Below, piece by piece: positions 18,382 through 28,368 of a DNA stretch of 64,000 bases. Below the pieces are notes generated by a model. It was not told the DNA's origin, did not search any database, and saw only the letters and a list, made by a program, of their open reading frames with translations. A program made the position numbers and the translations under genes. Numbering within the stretch: the first letter of the stretch is position 1; each line of letters starts with the position of its first letter. This DNA is from Corynebacterium tuberculostearicum (GTDB taxonomy: Bacteria > Actinomycetota > Actinomycetes > Mycobacteriales > Mycobacteriaceae): NCBI RefSeq assembly GCF_016894265.1, contig NZ_CP069791.1:310001-374000 (forward strand), read 5' to 3'.

Positions 18382-19230
18382 ATGAAAGGCATCATCCTGG
18401 CCGGCGGTTCCGGCACGCGGCTCTACCCGATTACCAAGGGCATCTCGAAGCAGCTCATGCCCATTTATGACAAGCCGATGATTTATTACCCGCTCACCAC
18501 GCTCATTCAGGCGGGTATTCGGGAAATCCTCATCATCACCACCCCGGAGGATGCGGGGGCCTTCCAGCGACTGTTTGGCGATGGATCGCAGCTCGGGCTC
18601 ATGATCGATTACGCGCTCCAACCGCGGCCGGAGGGGCTCGCGCAGGCCTTTTTGATTGGCGAGGAATTTATTGGAGACGACAGCGTCGCGCTGGTGCTCG
18701 GCGATAATATCTTCCACGGCTTCGGCGGCGAGCTCGCCCACTGCCAAGATCCGGAGGGCGGCATCATCTTCGCCTACGAGGTCTCGGATCCGCAGCGCTA
18801 TGGCGTTGTGGATTTCGACGCCGCAGGCCATGCGCTGAGCATCGAGGAAAAGCCAGAAGTGCCGCGGTCGAACCACGCGGTGGTGGGCTTGTACTTTTAT
18901 GACAATTCCGTCGTGGAGATAGCCAAGGGCATCGAGCCCAGCGGCCGCGGTGAACTGGAAATCACGGCGGTAAACGAGGAGTACCTGCGCCGCGGCGAGC
19001 TCAATGTGCAGCGCCTGCACCGCGGCAGCGTGTGGCTCGATACGGGAACGGTGGACTCGATGAGCGAGGCCTCCGCCTACGTCGAGGTGATGCAAAAGCG
19101 CACCGGCATCGTTATTGGCTCACCAGAAGTGGCCGCCTTCGAAGCGGGCTTCATCGACCGCGCCCAGCTAGAAAAACTCGCCGAGCCGTTGCTTAAGTCC
19201 GGCTACGGCGAGTACCTGCGGGCGTACTAG
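18382..19230 (+). CDS. rmlA: Glucose-1-phosphate thymidylyltransferase
   Basis: First enzyme of dTDP-rhamnose synthesis, 282 residues, joining glucose-1-phosphate to dTTP. The nucleotidyltransferase signature [16 protein letters not shown] and [16 protein letters not shown] lie at the N-terminus; metal-binding Asp residues fall in [10 protein letters not shown] and VWLDTGT. The ATG directly follows the rmlCD stop, so translation is coupled. It is last in the operon and converges with an MBL-fold gene 3 bases away. Confidence 0.95.
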   Translation: MKGIILAGGSGTRLYPITKGISKQLMPIYDKPMIYYPLTTLIQAGIREILIITTPEDAGAFQRLFGDGSQLGLMIDYALQPRPEGLAQAFLIGEEFIGDDSVALVLGDNIFHGFGGELAHCQDPEGGIIFAYEVSDPQRYGVVDFDAAGHALSIEEKPEVPRSNHAVVGLYFYDNSVVEIAKGIEPSGRGELEITAVNEEYLRRGELNVQRLHRGSVWLDTGTVDSMSEASAYVEVMQKRTGIVIGSPEVAAFEAGFIDRAQLEKLAEPLLKSGYGEYLRAY

Positions 19231-19233
19231 AGG

Positions 19234-19848
19234 CTAGTAGCCGCGCTCGATGTATTCGTCGATGCGCGCGGCCTCCGCGCCCACCGTGGTGGCGTCGCCA
19301 TGCCCTGGCAGGACCTTGGTGTCCTCCGGCAGGGTGAAGACGACGTTCTTCAGCGACTCGATGATCACATCGAAGTCGGAGTACTTGCGGCCGGTGGCAC
19401 CAGGGCCGCCGTTGAAGAGCGTATCGCCCGACAACAGCGTCTCGCCCACGTGCAACACCACGCAGCCCGGCGAGTGGCCCGGGGTGTGGTAGACCGTGAT
19501 CTTCTCGCCGCCAATATCGAACTGACCGCGGTCCGCCAATGGCGTGTACGGAGCATCACCATTGGACTCCTGCCACAGCATGTCATCGTCCGGGTGCAGG
19601 TAGACCTCGGTGTCGAAGCGCTTGGCGGCCTCGGGGGCGAGCTCGCAATGGTCATTGTGCGCGTGGGTGAGCAAGATGCCTTCCACGCGACGATCGCCAA
19701 CGAGCTCTGCTACCGCATCCAGATCGTGGGAGGGGTCCACCACGTACACGCTGGAGTCATCGCCCACGACGTAGACGTTATTGTCCACGTCCCACTCGCC
19801 GCCATCGAGGCGGAACTTGCCAGAAGTAACCGTGCTATCGATACGCAT
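19234..19848 (-). CDS. MBL-fold hydrolase next to mycothiol-dependent dehydrogenase
   Basis: This 204-residue metallo-beta-lactamase-fold protein has the metal motif LTHAHNDHCEL, GHSPGCVVLH and SGDTLFNGGPG, as in glyoxalase-II-like thioesterases. It overlaps the dehydrogenase stop by one base (TAATG). In actinobacteria this pair acts in formaldehyde detoxification, so the protein probably hydrolyses S-formylmycothiol to formate; the substrate is inferred from context. Confidence 0.85.
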   Translation of the reverse strand: MRIDSTVTSGKFRLDGGEWDVDNNVYVVGDDSSVYVVDPSHDLDAVAELVGDRRVEGILLTHAHNDHCELAPEAAKRFDTEVYLHPDDDMLWQESNGDAPYTPLADRGQFDIGGEKITVYHTPGHSPGCVVLHVGETLLSGDTLFNGGPGATGRKYSDFDVIIESLKNVVFTLPEDTKVLPGHGDATTVGAEAARIDEYIERGY

Positions 19849-20933
19849 TAGAACTCCACCACCGAACGTAGAACCTTGCCGGACTTCATGGTGGTAAAGG
19901 CCTGCTCGACGTCGTCAAGCGCAATGCGCTCGGAGACGAACTTATCCAGCGGGAAGTTGCCGGCCTTAGACAGCGCCACATAAGCGGGGAAATCGCGCTC
20001 TGGGAGGCAATCGCCGTACCACGCGGGCTTAATAGAACCGCCGCGGCCGTAGAGGTCGATGGCCGGGATATCCACGTGGTCGGTGAGGTTCGGCACGCCC
20101 ACCATGACCATGCGGCCGGCGTGGTCGCGGGAGTAGAAGGCCTGGCGCCAAGTGGGCTGAATGCCCACGGCGTCGATAGAGACATCGGTGCCAAAGCCTC
20201 CGGTGAGCTCGCGGACGGCGTCAATAACCTCCTGCTCCGAAAGGTCCTTGGAGCAGATGGTGTCGGTCGCGCCGAACTCGCGGGCGGTCTCCAGCTTGGA
20301 CTCGTCGATGTCCACGGCAATGATCTTTGCCGCGCTCGCCAGCTTGGCACCCGCAATGGCAGCCATGCCAACGCCGCCGCAACCAAAGACAGCGACGGAC
20401 TCGCCGAGCTGGATATCGCCGGTATTCACGGCCGCGCCGAGGCCCGCCATGATGCCGCAGCCCAGCAGGCCAGCGGCAGCCGGGTCGGTGTCTTCCACCT
20501 TGGTGCACTGGCCCTCGTGGACCAGGGTCTTCTCAGCGAAGGAACCGATGCCCAGCGCAGGGGTGAGCTCGGTGCCGTCCTCGAGGGTCATCTTCTTGGA
20601 GGCGTTGTGGGTATTGAAGCAGTACTTTGGCTCGCCCTTCTTGCAGGCGCGGCACTCGCCGCACACGGCGCGCCAGTTCAAAATGACGAAGTCGCCTTCC
20701 TCCACGTGGGTGACCGCAGAACCTACGGTCTCTACTACGCCTGCGGCCTCGTGGCCGAGCAGGAAAGGGAAGGCGTCTTCAATATCGCCATCGCGGTAAG
20801 CAAGGTCGGTGTGGCACACACCGCAGGCCTGGACGCGCACGATGACATCGTTAGGGCCGGGGTCAGGAACGACAATGTTGACGGTTTCGACTTCCGCACC
20901 CTTGGAACGGGCGATAACAGCTTTTACAGTCAT
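19848..20933 (-). CDS. mscR: S-(hydroxymethyl)mycothiol dehydrogenase
   Basis: This 361-residue class III-type zinc alcohol dehydrogenase oxidises the formaldehyde-mycothiol adduct (and reduces nitrosomycothiol). It shows the catalytic zinc region [13 protein letters not shown] and GHEAAG, the structural zinc cysteines [15 protein letters not shown] and the NAD motif [12 protein letters not shown]. The C-terminus ends KVLRSVVEF as in the family. It is first in a two-gene operon with the MBL hydrolase. In C. glutamicum the same gene flanks the rml cluster. Confidence 0.92.
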   Translation of the reverse strand: MTVKAVIARSKGAEVETVNIVVPDPGPNDVIVRVQACGVCHTDLAYRDGDIEDAFPFLLGHEAAGVVETVGSAVTHVEEGDFVILNWRAVCGECRACKKGEPKYCFNTHNASKKMTLEDGTELTPALGIGSFAEKTLVHEGQCTKVEDTDPAAAGLLGCGIMAGLGAAVNTGDIQLGESVAVFGCGGVGMAAIAGAKLASAAKIIAVDIDESKLETAREFGATDTICSKDLSEQEVIDAVRELTGGFGTDVSIDAVGIQPTWRQAFYSRDHAGRMVMVGVPNLTDHVDIPAIDLYGRGGSIKPAWYGDCLPERDFPAYVALSKAGNFPLDKFVSERIALDDVEQAFTTMKSGKVLRSVVEF

Positions 20934-20985
20934 GCGCCCGAGCGTACCGATATTTTCAAAACCGGCGCATTATTGAAAACTCTTT

Positions 20986-21801
20986 TTAAGAGTGGGCGAT
21001 GACGTTGGCCGCATGCTCGTGACCACGCTGGTTCATATGGATGGGCAGGTTGCCGTCGCCAGCAGTAAAGTCCACCAGACCAGCCCACATGCGCTGGTTT
21101 GCATCGGCGCACATGCCGTTATTGCGGGTAGAGGGCTTCAGATCCAGGAACTGCACGCCGGTGCGCGCCGCCAAGTCCACCTGCATCCACTGCGCCTTAT
21201 TCTCAAAGTCTTGGATGCCCGGCAGGAAGGTAGAATCGGCCGGGCGCGGACCGAAGTGGAAGAGGCAGTAATAAGGGCCGGTGCCGATGGTGGGGTATCC
21301 CACGATCTGGACGCGAGCGTTCGGGGCAGCGCGCTTAATGCGCTCGATCTGCGGGGCGGTGCGGTCCGCGAACTCCTTGCGAATCTGCGGCAGGCTCATA
21401 TCGCGGTGGTTGTAGGTGTCATTAAAGCCGGTGGTGATGACCACGCGGTTAGTGGCCGGGCTCAGCGCGCCGGTACGGATGGCCGCATCCACCTGCTGGA
21501 AGATCTGCGGGCCGCGGGACATGGACACGGCGCCGGAGCAGGAGAAGTCCCGCACCGGAAGGCGCAGCTTGGCGCCGGCGCGCTTGGCGTAATTATTAGA
21601 GGTCGGGCAATCTACGCCCACACCTTTAGAGGGGGCGTAGCGGTGAGCGAGGTAGGAGCCGGCGTCTGGATCCGCCAAGACGGAATCGCCGAAGGCTACC
21701 AGGTTGCGCTCCGCGGCGGTGGCCTGCGGTGCGACAGCCACGCCTACGACGGCCAGCGCGGACGCCACCACGGAGAGGACTTTGAGCTGCAGAGATTTCA
21801 T
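20986..21801 (-). CDS. Secreted SGNH/GDSL hydrolase
   Basis: A 271-residue protein with signal peptide (residues 1-30, cut near ATAAER). Block I is AFGDSVLADPDAGS with the nucleophile Ser, block III TTGFNDTY, and the C-terminal catalytic His lies in HMNQRGHEHA. Start chosen at ATG 21801 because AAAGGATC lies just upstream; a start at 21822 is possible. It is probably an extracellular esterase or lipase acting on envelope or host lipids; the substrate is unknown. Confidence 0.85.
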   Translation of the reverse strand: MKSLQLKVLSVVASALAVVGVAVAPQATAAERNLVAFGDSVLADPDAGSYLAHRYAPSKGVGVDCPTSNNYAKRAGAKLRLPVRDFSCSGAVSMSRGPQIFQQVDAAIRTGALSPATNRVVITTGFNDTYNHRDMSLPQIRKEFADRTAPQIERIKRAAPNARVQIVGYPTIGTGPYYCLFHFGPRPADSTFLPGIQDFENKAQWMQVDLAARTGVQFLDLKPSTRNNGMCADANQRMWAGLVDFTAGDGNLPIHMNQRGHEHAANVIAHS

Positions 21802-21952
21802 GAGATCCTTTTCTAGAAACACCAGTAACTTCAGGTAACTGTAGTCACTTCTGTAACATATTTCGAGTTGGCGGCAACACCGCCCGCCTCTCTCACGATA
21901 TCGTCCATGGTTATCTTTTCGTTATCTTCGCTAATTTGGAGCTTTCCCGATC

Positions 21953-23575
21953 GTGAATTTTTCTGATTTCACATTCCACGCTGCAGCCCTCGGCCGGTTC
22001 GTGCCGGCGCTTCTTAACGCTGGACTCGTCAGCCACCAAGGCGGCGCGAAGGCGCAGCTTAGTTTGCTACCTAACCTGGCCCGCTACCGCTTCACCACCG
22101 CGCGCGAGATCGAACAGGGCTACCTCACCTGCCCAGAGCGCCTGGCGCTTATCGACGACGACGGCACCCTCACCTACCGCCAGCTGCGCACCCACACGCA
22201 GGGCTTCGCCCGCTACCTCCGCTCGCTGGACCTGCCCGAAATCCGCCTCGGCGTCATGGCACGCAACGGCCGCGGCATCATCATTCCACTCGGTGCCAAA
22301 GGCTATGCGGGCGCTTCTATTTACCTGCTCAACGTTGGTTCCTCCCCGGAGCAGTTAGCGGGCTGCATCGAGGAAAACGGTATCAACGTGCTCGTGGTTG
22401 ATGATGAGTTCATTAACCGCGTGGACACCGATATCCCCGTCATCATCGCGCACGATACCGGGGCAAGTGATCTGCCAAAGCTAGACAAAATTGTGAAGAC
22501 TCCACCGGCCGCGACGCTGCCGCGATTCCCCAAGCACGGCCCGATCGTGCTCATGTCTTCCGGCACCACGGGCATTCCGAAGGGCATTGTGCGGCCGGAG
22601 CCAACCCTGCCGGTGGTACTGGCCTCCATCGTGAACACAATTCCGTGGCGCGGCGACCAACGCCTGCAACTGACCGCCTCTATCTTCCATACCTGGGGTT
22701 GGGCCTGCATCAATATTGCACTGGGCCTGCGCAATACCATTGTCACCCGCCGCGTATTCGACGCGGAGCAGGTGCTTGACGATGTCCAGCGCTACCGCCT
22801 CGATGGCATGATCTCCTCCCCCATCTTCTTCAAGCGCTTGGTGGAGCGGGATCCGGCCGGTGAGTTCGATACCGCGAGCTTGAAATTCATCGCCTCGGCC
22901 GGCAATGCGCTGACCCCGGAGGTGGTCAAGGAGACCAATGCGCGCTTCGGCGCGATCCTCTGCAATGTCTATGGCTCCACCGAGCTCGCGCTGGCGACGA
23001 CCGCCACCATGGACCAGGTGGCCGCCAACCCCACCATCGCCGGACGCGTGGCCTCCGGCACGAAGCTGCGCATCCTCGATAAGGAAGGCCACCCGGTGCC
23101 GCGCGGCGAGGTGGGCGAGATTTATCTGACCAACTCCACCGCCATGACTGGCTATACCAACCCGAATCTGCGCCTCAATAAGGTGGACGGTCTCATTTCG
23201 ATTGGGGACCTGGGCTATATCGATGAACACGACTTCCTGCACGTTGTCGGCCGCGCCGATGACATGATCATCGTCGGCGGCGAGAACGTCCATCCGCAGT
23301 CCGTCACCGAGATTCTCGAGGCCATGCCGGGCATCCATGAGGTCCACGCCGGCGGTGTTGAAGATAGCGAAACCTTCCAGCGCATCGCCGTGTGGGCAGT
23401 GCCTACTGCCGACGCCACCGGTAAGGCCCTGACCGCCGACGCCATCCGTGACTGGGTCCGCACCAAGCTCGCTGACCACTCCGTGCCGCGTGATGTGCAC
23501 TTCATGGACAAGCTCCCACGCAATGCCACCGGCAAGGTGGTCCCGCGCCTGCTGAAAAGCCACGGGGACGCTTAA
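21953..23575 (+). CDS. Acyl-CoA synthetase (FadD-like AMP-binding enzyme)
   Basis: This 540-residue ANL-superfamily enzyme has the phosphate loop LMSSGTTGIPKGIVRP (about residues 195-210), the adenine motif NVYGSTE, the hinge region GDLGYIDEHDFLHVVGRADDMI and the C-terminal Lys in LPRNATGKVVPR. GTG 21953 is the only start before the domain. It activates a carboxylic acid as an acyl-adenylate and then loads CoA. The preferred chain length cannot be read from sequence. It is divergent from the GDSL hydrolase. Confidence 0.85.
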   Translation: MNFSDFTFHAAALGRFVPALLNAGLVSHQGGAKAQLSLLPNLARYRFTTAREIEQGYLTCPERLALIDDDGTLTYRQLRTHTQGFARYLRSLDLPEIRLGVMARNGRGIIIPLGAKGYAGASIYLLNVGSSPEQLAGCIEENGINVLVVDDEFINRVDTDIPVIIAHDTGASDLPKLDKIVKTPPAATLPRFPKHGPIVLMSSGTTGIPKGIVRPEPTLPVVLASIVNTIPWRGDQRLQLTASIFHTWGWACINIALGLRNTIVTRRVFDAEQVLDDVQRYRLDGMISSPIFFKRLVERDPAGEFDTASLKFIASAGNALTPEVVKETNARFGAILCNVYGSTELALATTATMDQVAANPTIAGRVASGTKLRILDKEGHPVPRGEVGEIYLTNSTAMTGYTNPNLRLNKVDGLISIGDLGYIDEHDFLHVVGRADDMIIVGGENVHPQSVTEILEAMPGIHEVHAGGVEDSETFQRIAVWAVPTADATGKALTADAIRDWVRTKLADHSVPRDVHFMDKLPRNATGKVVPRLLKSHGDA

Positions 23576-23603
23576 GCCACGCGCTGCCCCCAAAACAGCG
23601 AAA

Positions 23604-23628
23604 GGCCGCAGGCTATGCACCTGCGGCC
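23604..23628 (-). terminator. Hairpin between acyl-CoA synthetase and tRNA-Thr
   Basis: GGCCGCAGG pairs with CCTGCGGCC around a seven-base loop. On the minus strand TTTCGCTGTTTT follows, so it probably ends the tRNA transcript and may also serve the convergent gene. Confidence 0.6.
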
Positions 23629-23632
23629 ACTG

Positions 23633-23708
23633 TGGAGCCGCCTGCGAGAATCGAACTCGCGACCTTTTCATTACGAGTGAAATGCTCTACCGACTGAGCT
23701 AAGGCGGC
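23633..23708 (-). tRNA. tRNA-Thr (anticodon CGU)
   Basis: A full cloverleaf read on the minus strand: acceptor GCCGCCT/AGGCGGC, D-arm with AGTCGGTAGA, anticodon loop CTCGTAA in stem TTTCA/TGAAA, T-arm GCGAG-TTCGATT-CTCGC, and an encoded CCA end. The anticodon CGU reads ACG threonine codons. Confidence 0.95.
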
Positions 23709-23796
23709 ACGCTGCTTAGCATATGCCAATGCAGCAAGAGAAAGTTTAACCTAGGGGCGCCGCGGAATAGAAATCGGGCCCCGAGCAGGCACCCGT

Positions 23797-24996
23797 CTAT
23801 AGGCACGCGCGGCGCAGGCGGCCCACCAGCCCATCAAAGGCAATTTGCGTGCCGACGTTTTGCGTCAGCTGTTCGCGGCATAAGGTGATGGCCGCTTGGC
23901 AGTCCAGCAGGCCTTCCTCGCTCACCCGCTGCGCGAGCTCGCCAGAAAGACCAGCGAAGTCCGGATGAGTCAGATCCACCTGCGCGCCGACCTTCTGCAT
24001 GAGCGCATCGCGGTATACGCCAGAGAGATCGATAAGTACTAAATCCAAGTTGTCGATTACTCGGCGCTTCGCCCGCTTCTTGTGCTGCTCCTGAAGATCC
24101 TTGATGGCGGATCGGGCGTCGCGCTGTGCCTTGGCCGCACCCTTGCCCTTCGCACCGACGCCGAGGGTCTGCTCCAGCTTCGCCAGTTCGGCTTCTTCCT
24201 GTTCCTTATGCGATTCCTTCGCCTCTGAATCGACCAATTTCAGCAGCGAGGTCACCGCCTGAAAGCCTTGGGAGCCATGGAAGACCTCTTCTGCCAGGTT
24301 GATGGCCACGGCGCGGCGCTTTTGCACCGCCGGGTCGTTGACTAGGCGCCGTGCCCGGCCGACGTGGCGGAGGGAGGTGAGGGCGGCCAAGTGGGCGTCG
24401 TGATCCGAGGCGCCCTCGCTGACCAGCTGGGCGGTAATGCTCTCCACCGACGGGGAGGGGATGTAGAGGTGGCGGCAGCGCGAGCGGAGGGTCTGGGAGA
24501 AGTCCTCGGGTGCGTCGGAAGGAGCACACATAATAATCACAGTGCGCGCCGGCGGCTCCTCCACCGTCTTGAGCAGGGCGTTCGCACCGTTGTTAGTAAG
24601 GCGGTCGGCATTGTTAAAGATCACCACGCGCCACGGCGCCACCGTGGGCAGGCTGGCAGCACGGCCGATAACCTCGCGCACCGTATCCACCGGAATGATG
24701 ACTTCCTGCGGATCCACCAGCACCAAGTCAGTATGCTGCTTAGCACCCAACACCGCCTGGCAGGCCTCGCACCGGCCGCAGCCCGGCTCCTCCGGGTCCG
24801 TACACATGAGCGCGGCCGCAAAATCGAGCGCGGCCAGGGAACGGCCGGAACCCGGCGGGCCGGTAAATAGCCAGGAATGGCTCATCGCCCGCGGATCTGC
24901 CCCCGCCATCCCCCGCGCAGCCCGGGCGGCATCCAGAATGGTGCGGGCCACACCTGGGGTATCTGCCAATCTTTGCGCAACGCTTCCGGTATTCAC
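23797..24996 (-). CDS. holB: DNA polymerase III delta' subunit
   Basis: This 399-residue clamp-loader subunit has the AAA+ P-loop variant GPPGSGRSLAALDFA, the zinc-finger cysteines CTDPEEPGCGRCEACQ and the FNNADRLTNNGANALLKTVEEP block. Together with DnaX and HolA it opens the beta clamp onto DNA. I start it at GTG 24996 (VNTGSVAQRLADTPGV), as upstream codons look unlike the family. A charged Lys/Glu segment around residues 270-315 is probably an inserted linker. It is divergent from cyaB. Confidence 0.9.
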   Translation of the reverse strand: MNTGSVAQRLADTPGVARTILDAARAARGMAGADPRAMSHSWLFTGPPGSGRSLAALDFAAALMCTDPEEPGCGRCEACQAVLGAKQHTDLVLVDPQEVIIPVDTVREVIGRAASLPTVAPWRVVIFNNADRLTNNGANALLKTVEEPPARTVIIMCAPSDAPEDFSQTLRSRCRHLYIPSPSVESITAQLVSEGASDHDAHLAALTSLRHVGRARRLVNDPAVQKRRAVAINLAEEVFHGSQGFQAVTSLLKLVDSEAKESHKEQEEAELAKLEQTLGVGAKGKGAAKAQRDARSAIKDLQEQHKKRAKRRVIDNLDLVLIDLSGVYRDALMQKVGAQVDLTHPDFAGLSGELAQRVSEEGLLDCQAAITLCREQLTQNVGTQIAFDGLVGRLRRACL

Positions 24997-25033
24997 TCGC
25001 CCTAGCCTACTGGTCTTACTAAAGTATGAAGGC

Positions 25034-26566
25034 ATGAACAGACTACTGCGCGGCGCACGATGGCTCATGGGTACCCAATGGCCGGTCTACGCCGCCTTAG
25101 TCCTCGGCGCCAACCTTATCGGTGCCATCGCGATTATGACCTTTGTCCTCTATTTCCTGCCGATGCCGGAGATCAAGGACTTCGCCGCCGAGTTGCCCAG
25201 CCTCATGGGCGTCGCCGCGGTGTATCTGATTTTTGCCGTGGTCATTGGCATCGCCGTTACCCTGCTGCTTTTCCGCCCGGTGCTGGACTGGCAGCGCAAC
25301 CCGGACGAGCACGATCCGAATATGGTGCGCAATCTGGTGCTGCGCATCCCCGTCTACCAGTCCGTGGTGGCGGCGGCGGTTTGGCTCATCGGCATCATCC
25401 TGGCGGTGGTGATTTCCGGCCGGGAATCCGCCAAGCTCGGGCTCGTCGTGGGCGTTTCCGCAACACTCGCCGGTCTCGTGGTCATTATCTTGACTTATCT
25501 ACAGGCTGAACGCCTCGTGCGCCCGGTCGCCGCCCAAGCGGTGGCACGGCGCTTTGAGGATTCCACGCTCGAGCCGCCCATCAAATACCGCCTGATTTCT
25601 ACCTGGTTAATGACCTCCGGCGTGCCTCTGGTGGGTATCCTCCTCGTCCTCATCGCGCAGCGCACCGGACTTTTTCCCAGCACTGCAGGAGACCTAGTCC
25701 CTGCCATTACCGCACTCGCACTGACCGCCCTGGCTACCGGGTTTATCGGTACTAGCTTTGCGGTGATGAGCGTGGTGGACCCGATTGTGGAGCTGCAGGA
25801 CGCCATCAATCGGGTGCGCCGCGGCGATACTAATGCAGAGGTCGATATCTATGATGGTTCCGAGCTAGGCGTGCTGCAGGCCGGCTTCAACGAAATGATG
25901 CGTGGCCTGCGGGAGCGCAACCGCGTGCGCGATATTTTCGGCCGCTACGTCGGCAGCGAGGTGGCCCAACGTGCGCTGGAGGAACGCCCAGAATTAGGCG
26001 GAGAGGATCGCAAGGTGGCGGTGCTTTTTATTGACGTCATCGGTTCCACCACCTTCGCCGTCAACCACTCCCCCGAGGAGGTGGTGGAGGAACTCAATAA
26101 GTTCTTCGAGCACGTCATCGAGGTGGTGCACCGCAATAAAGGAATTATTAATAAATTCCAGGGTGATGCCGCCCTGGCTGTCTTTGGCGCCCCGCTCAAC
26201 GTTTATGATTCCACCTCTGTGGCGCTACAGGCCGCCCGGGAGCTGCGCAGTGAATTGCGTGGGCTGGAACTGCAAGCCGGCATCGGGGTGGCCGCAGGAC
26301 ACGTCGTCGCCGGGCATATCGGTGGTGCGGACCGCTTCGAATACACCGTCATTGGAGATGCTGTGAATGAAGCCGCGCGCCTGACCGAGCTGGCCAAGGA
26401 CACCCCGGGCCAAGTGCTCACCAATGCCGCCACACTCAAGACCGCTAACGAGGCCGAGCAGGCCCGGTGGACTATGATGAAATCCATTGAGTTGCGCGGT
26501 CGCCATCGCATGACCCAGCTGGCTCGCCCTATCCGCGCTACCCTGGCAGAACGTTCCGAGGTATAA
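25034..26566 (+). CDS. cyaB: Membrane-bound class III adenylate cyclase
   Basis: This 510-residue protein has an N-terminal membrane domain of six likely helices (residues 15-245), a HAMP linker (about residues 245-295, VDPIVELQDAINRVRRGD) and a cyclase catalytic domain (FIDVIGSTTFA with the metal Asp; KFQGDAALAVFGAP). It makes cAMP, the ligand of GlxR, encoded 21 kb away. ATG 25034 (MNRLLRGARWL) is chosen; the open frame upstream overlaps holB and is not coding. C. glutamicum has the same gene beside topA. Confidence 0.92.
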   Translation: MNRLLRGARWLMGTQWPVYAALVLGANLIGAIAIMTFVLYFLPMPEIKDFAAELPSLMGVAAVYLIFAVVIGIAVTLLLFRPVLDWQRNPDEHDPNMVRNLVLRIPVYQSVVAAAVWLIGIILAVVISGRESAKLGLVVGVSATLAGLVVIILTYLQAERLVRPVAAQAVARRFEDSTLEPPIKYRLISTWLMTSGVPLVGILLVLIAQRTGLFPSTAGDLVPAITALALTALATGFIGTSFAVMSVVDPIVELQDAINRVRRGDTNAEVDIYDGSELGVLQAGFNEMMRGLRERNRVRDIFGRYVGSEVAQRALEERPELGGEDRKVAVLFIDVIGSTTFAVNHSPEEVVEELNKFFEHVIEVVHRNKGIINKFQGDAALAVFGAPLNVYDSTSVALQAARELRSELRGLELQAGIGVAAGHVVAGHIGGADRFEYTVIGDAVNEAARLTELAKDTPGQVLTNAATLKTANEAEQARWTMMKSIELRGRHRMTQLARPIRATLAERSEV

Positions 26567-26578
26567 CGAGGTTTTTAA

Positions 26579-27819
26579 GTGAGTTCAGCTCCCCGGCCCC
26601 GCATGATCGTGCCCGATGTGGCACGCGGCATGGCCCTTCTAGGCATCGCCATGGCCAATATGACCACGGCATGGATCATCACCACCGGCCGGGCAGCTAT
26701 TTCGGCGGCATCATCGATGGCAGCGCGTGGGATAAGGCGGCCGTCGTCTTTGGCGCCTTCTTTGTCCACAACCGCGGCCTTCCCATGTTTTCTACCCTGC
26801 TCGGCTTTGGCGTGGGGCTCATTGCGATGAGTCTGTGGCGGCGCGGGTTTCCGGTGCGGGCGGCGCGCGGGGTCATCGCTAAGCGCTATGCCTTCTTGGC
26901 GGTGATGGGCGCGGTGCACTTGGTGCTGCTGTTTTGGGGCGACATTATGTTCTTCTATGGCGTGGCCGGAATTATCATCGCATTCCTGCTGCGCAAACGG
27001 GATTCTACCCTCATGCTCGTTGCCTATATTCTGTTTGCGCTGTGCGCGCTGGGCGGGGTTGTGGCCTTTATTTCCGGTGCCTTGGATCCCCTCGGCGTGG
27101 TGGCCACGGAGGGCATAGGCACCATCGAGTCTTATCCAGATCTGCTGCTCAGTCAGCTTATTACCCTGGGCAGCCAGGCCGTTGCCACGCCGATCATTGT
27201 GCTGATGTACCTGCCCGTCATGCTGGTGGGCTTTGTGTGGGCGCGCCAGGGCGTGCTTGCCGACGTCCCCTCTCACCGCCCCACCCTCCTGCGCTGGGTC
27301 GCCATCGCGGTGGCCATTACCGTCGTAATCGGTAGCTTGTGGTCTTTGAGCACGCTGGGGGTCATCGAGCAGCGCTGGGCCAATGCAGCCAATAATGCCA
27401 ACGCTTTCATCGGTGTCTTTACCGGGCCTGGCATCCTGGCCGGGCTCGCGCTGCTGCTGCAGCCGGTGCAGGAGCGGCTCTCGGCCGGCGCGCCGCTGCC
27501 CACAGTGCTGTGGCCTTTTGCGGCGCTGGGCAAGCGCTCCATGAGCGGCTACGTAGGGCAGTCCATTCTCTTTTTCTTCCTCGTGCACCCGTTCACGCTG
27601 GACTTCGGCCACGATCTGGGCGCCTTCGGCCAGGCCGCGCTAGCCTTCGCGGTATGGCTGGCCACGCTCATTTTTGCCTGCGTGCTGGAGGCCGGCGGCC
27701 GCCGCGGTCCCTTCGAGGCCGTGCATCGCCGCTTGTCTTATGGCCCGACGATGCAGCCGCAGCTACCGCGCTCGGGTGCGGCTAAGGCCGTCAATCAGCA
27801 GCAGGTGGCCGAGAATTAA
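26579..27819 (+). pseudogene. DUF418-type membrane protein, frameshifted near its start
   Basis: The frame from GTG 26579 encodes the family N-terminus (PDVARGMALLGIAMANMTTAW), then shifts by one base near 26685-26700 into the frame that runs to 27819. Joined, they give about 413 residues with some ten membrane helices and the C-terminal SGYVGQSILFFFLVHPF typical of DUF418/acyltransferase-3-like proteins. A missing base in a repetitive ACCACCGGCCGGG stretch would explain the break. It could be a pseudogene or a sequencing error; translation from ATG 26671 would lose the first helix. It follows cyaB by 12 bases. Confidence 0.7.
27255..27267 (-). repeat. GRCGTCGGCAAGC word, copy 4
   Basis: Exact GACGTCGGCAAGC on the minus strand inside the DUF418 gene, preceded by AGAGGG. 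The coding strand reads Leu(CTT)-Ala-Asp-Val. Confidence 0.7.
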
Positions 27820-28350
27820 GGTGCCGGCTTCGGCCGCGCGCACTAGCCGCACCTTGCGCTTTCGCTGCTGCAGCGCCGCACGCAAGGCCGTTAGCCCCTC
27901 GGCCGCGACGAGCAGGTTGGCGCCGTGGCTCATGCCCTTGCCGGCGTCGGTGCGCAGCGCTGGGTCGCCCGCCAGTGCCGAGGTGGCCAGCACGGCCGCG
28001 CCACCCACTGCCACTGCGGCGGACGTCGGCTGGCTACGGGTACTGGCAACGCCCGCGCCCCATGCGGCCGCGCGCAGGCCCCAACCTAAGGCATCATTGC
28101 GCGCGCCGCGGCGATACAAACTCCAGGCATAGGCGGCGTGGCTCGCAGCCACGGCCGCCACGCCCAGCACAGAGGGGCGTGTCAGGCGGCGGGTCTTTTC
28201 CACCTGAGCAAGGACTCCGGCCAAGACTGCGGTGTCAACGGCGGGCTCTTCGCAGACCGAGGCGAGCAGCTGCGGCTGTGCGCTGATATCGGATACGGCG
28301 CGCCGCAGAGCCGCAGCGCCTTCGTGGGTGCGGGCAAGAAAATCGTTCAT
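27763..28350 (-). CDS. Hypothetical membrane protein downstream of topA
   Basis: This 195-residue Ala-rich protein has weakly hydrophobic segments near residues 78-100 and 110-145 and a basic C-terminal half (QQRKRKVRLVRA). I recognise no family. ATG 28350 is preferred because AAGG lies eight bases upstream; GTG 28359 is an alternative. It lies 18 bases after topA on the same strand and overlaps the 3' end of the DUF418 gene by 57 bases in convergent orientation. Confidence 0.65.
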   Translation of the reverse strand: MNDFLARTHEGAAALRRAVSDISAQPQLLASVCEEPAVDTAVLAGVLAQVEKTRRLTRPSVLGVAAVAASHAAYAWSLYRRGARNDALGWGLRAAAWGAGVASTRSQPTSAAVAVGGAAVLATSALAGDPALRTDAGKGMSHGANLLVAAEGLTALRAALQQRKRKVRLVRAAEAGTLILGHLLLIDGLSRTRAR

Positions 28351-28368
28351 GCCCGCCACCTTACGCGG

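Noticed and set aside
24542..25033. Extension of cyaB upstream by about 160 codons
   Set aside because: This part is antisense to holB and unlike the cyclase family; ATG 25034 opens the first membrane helix.
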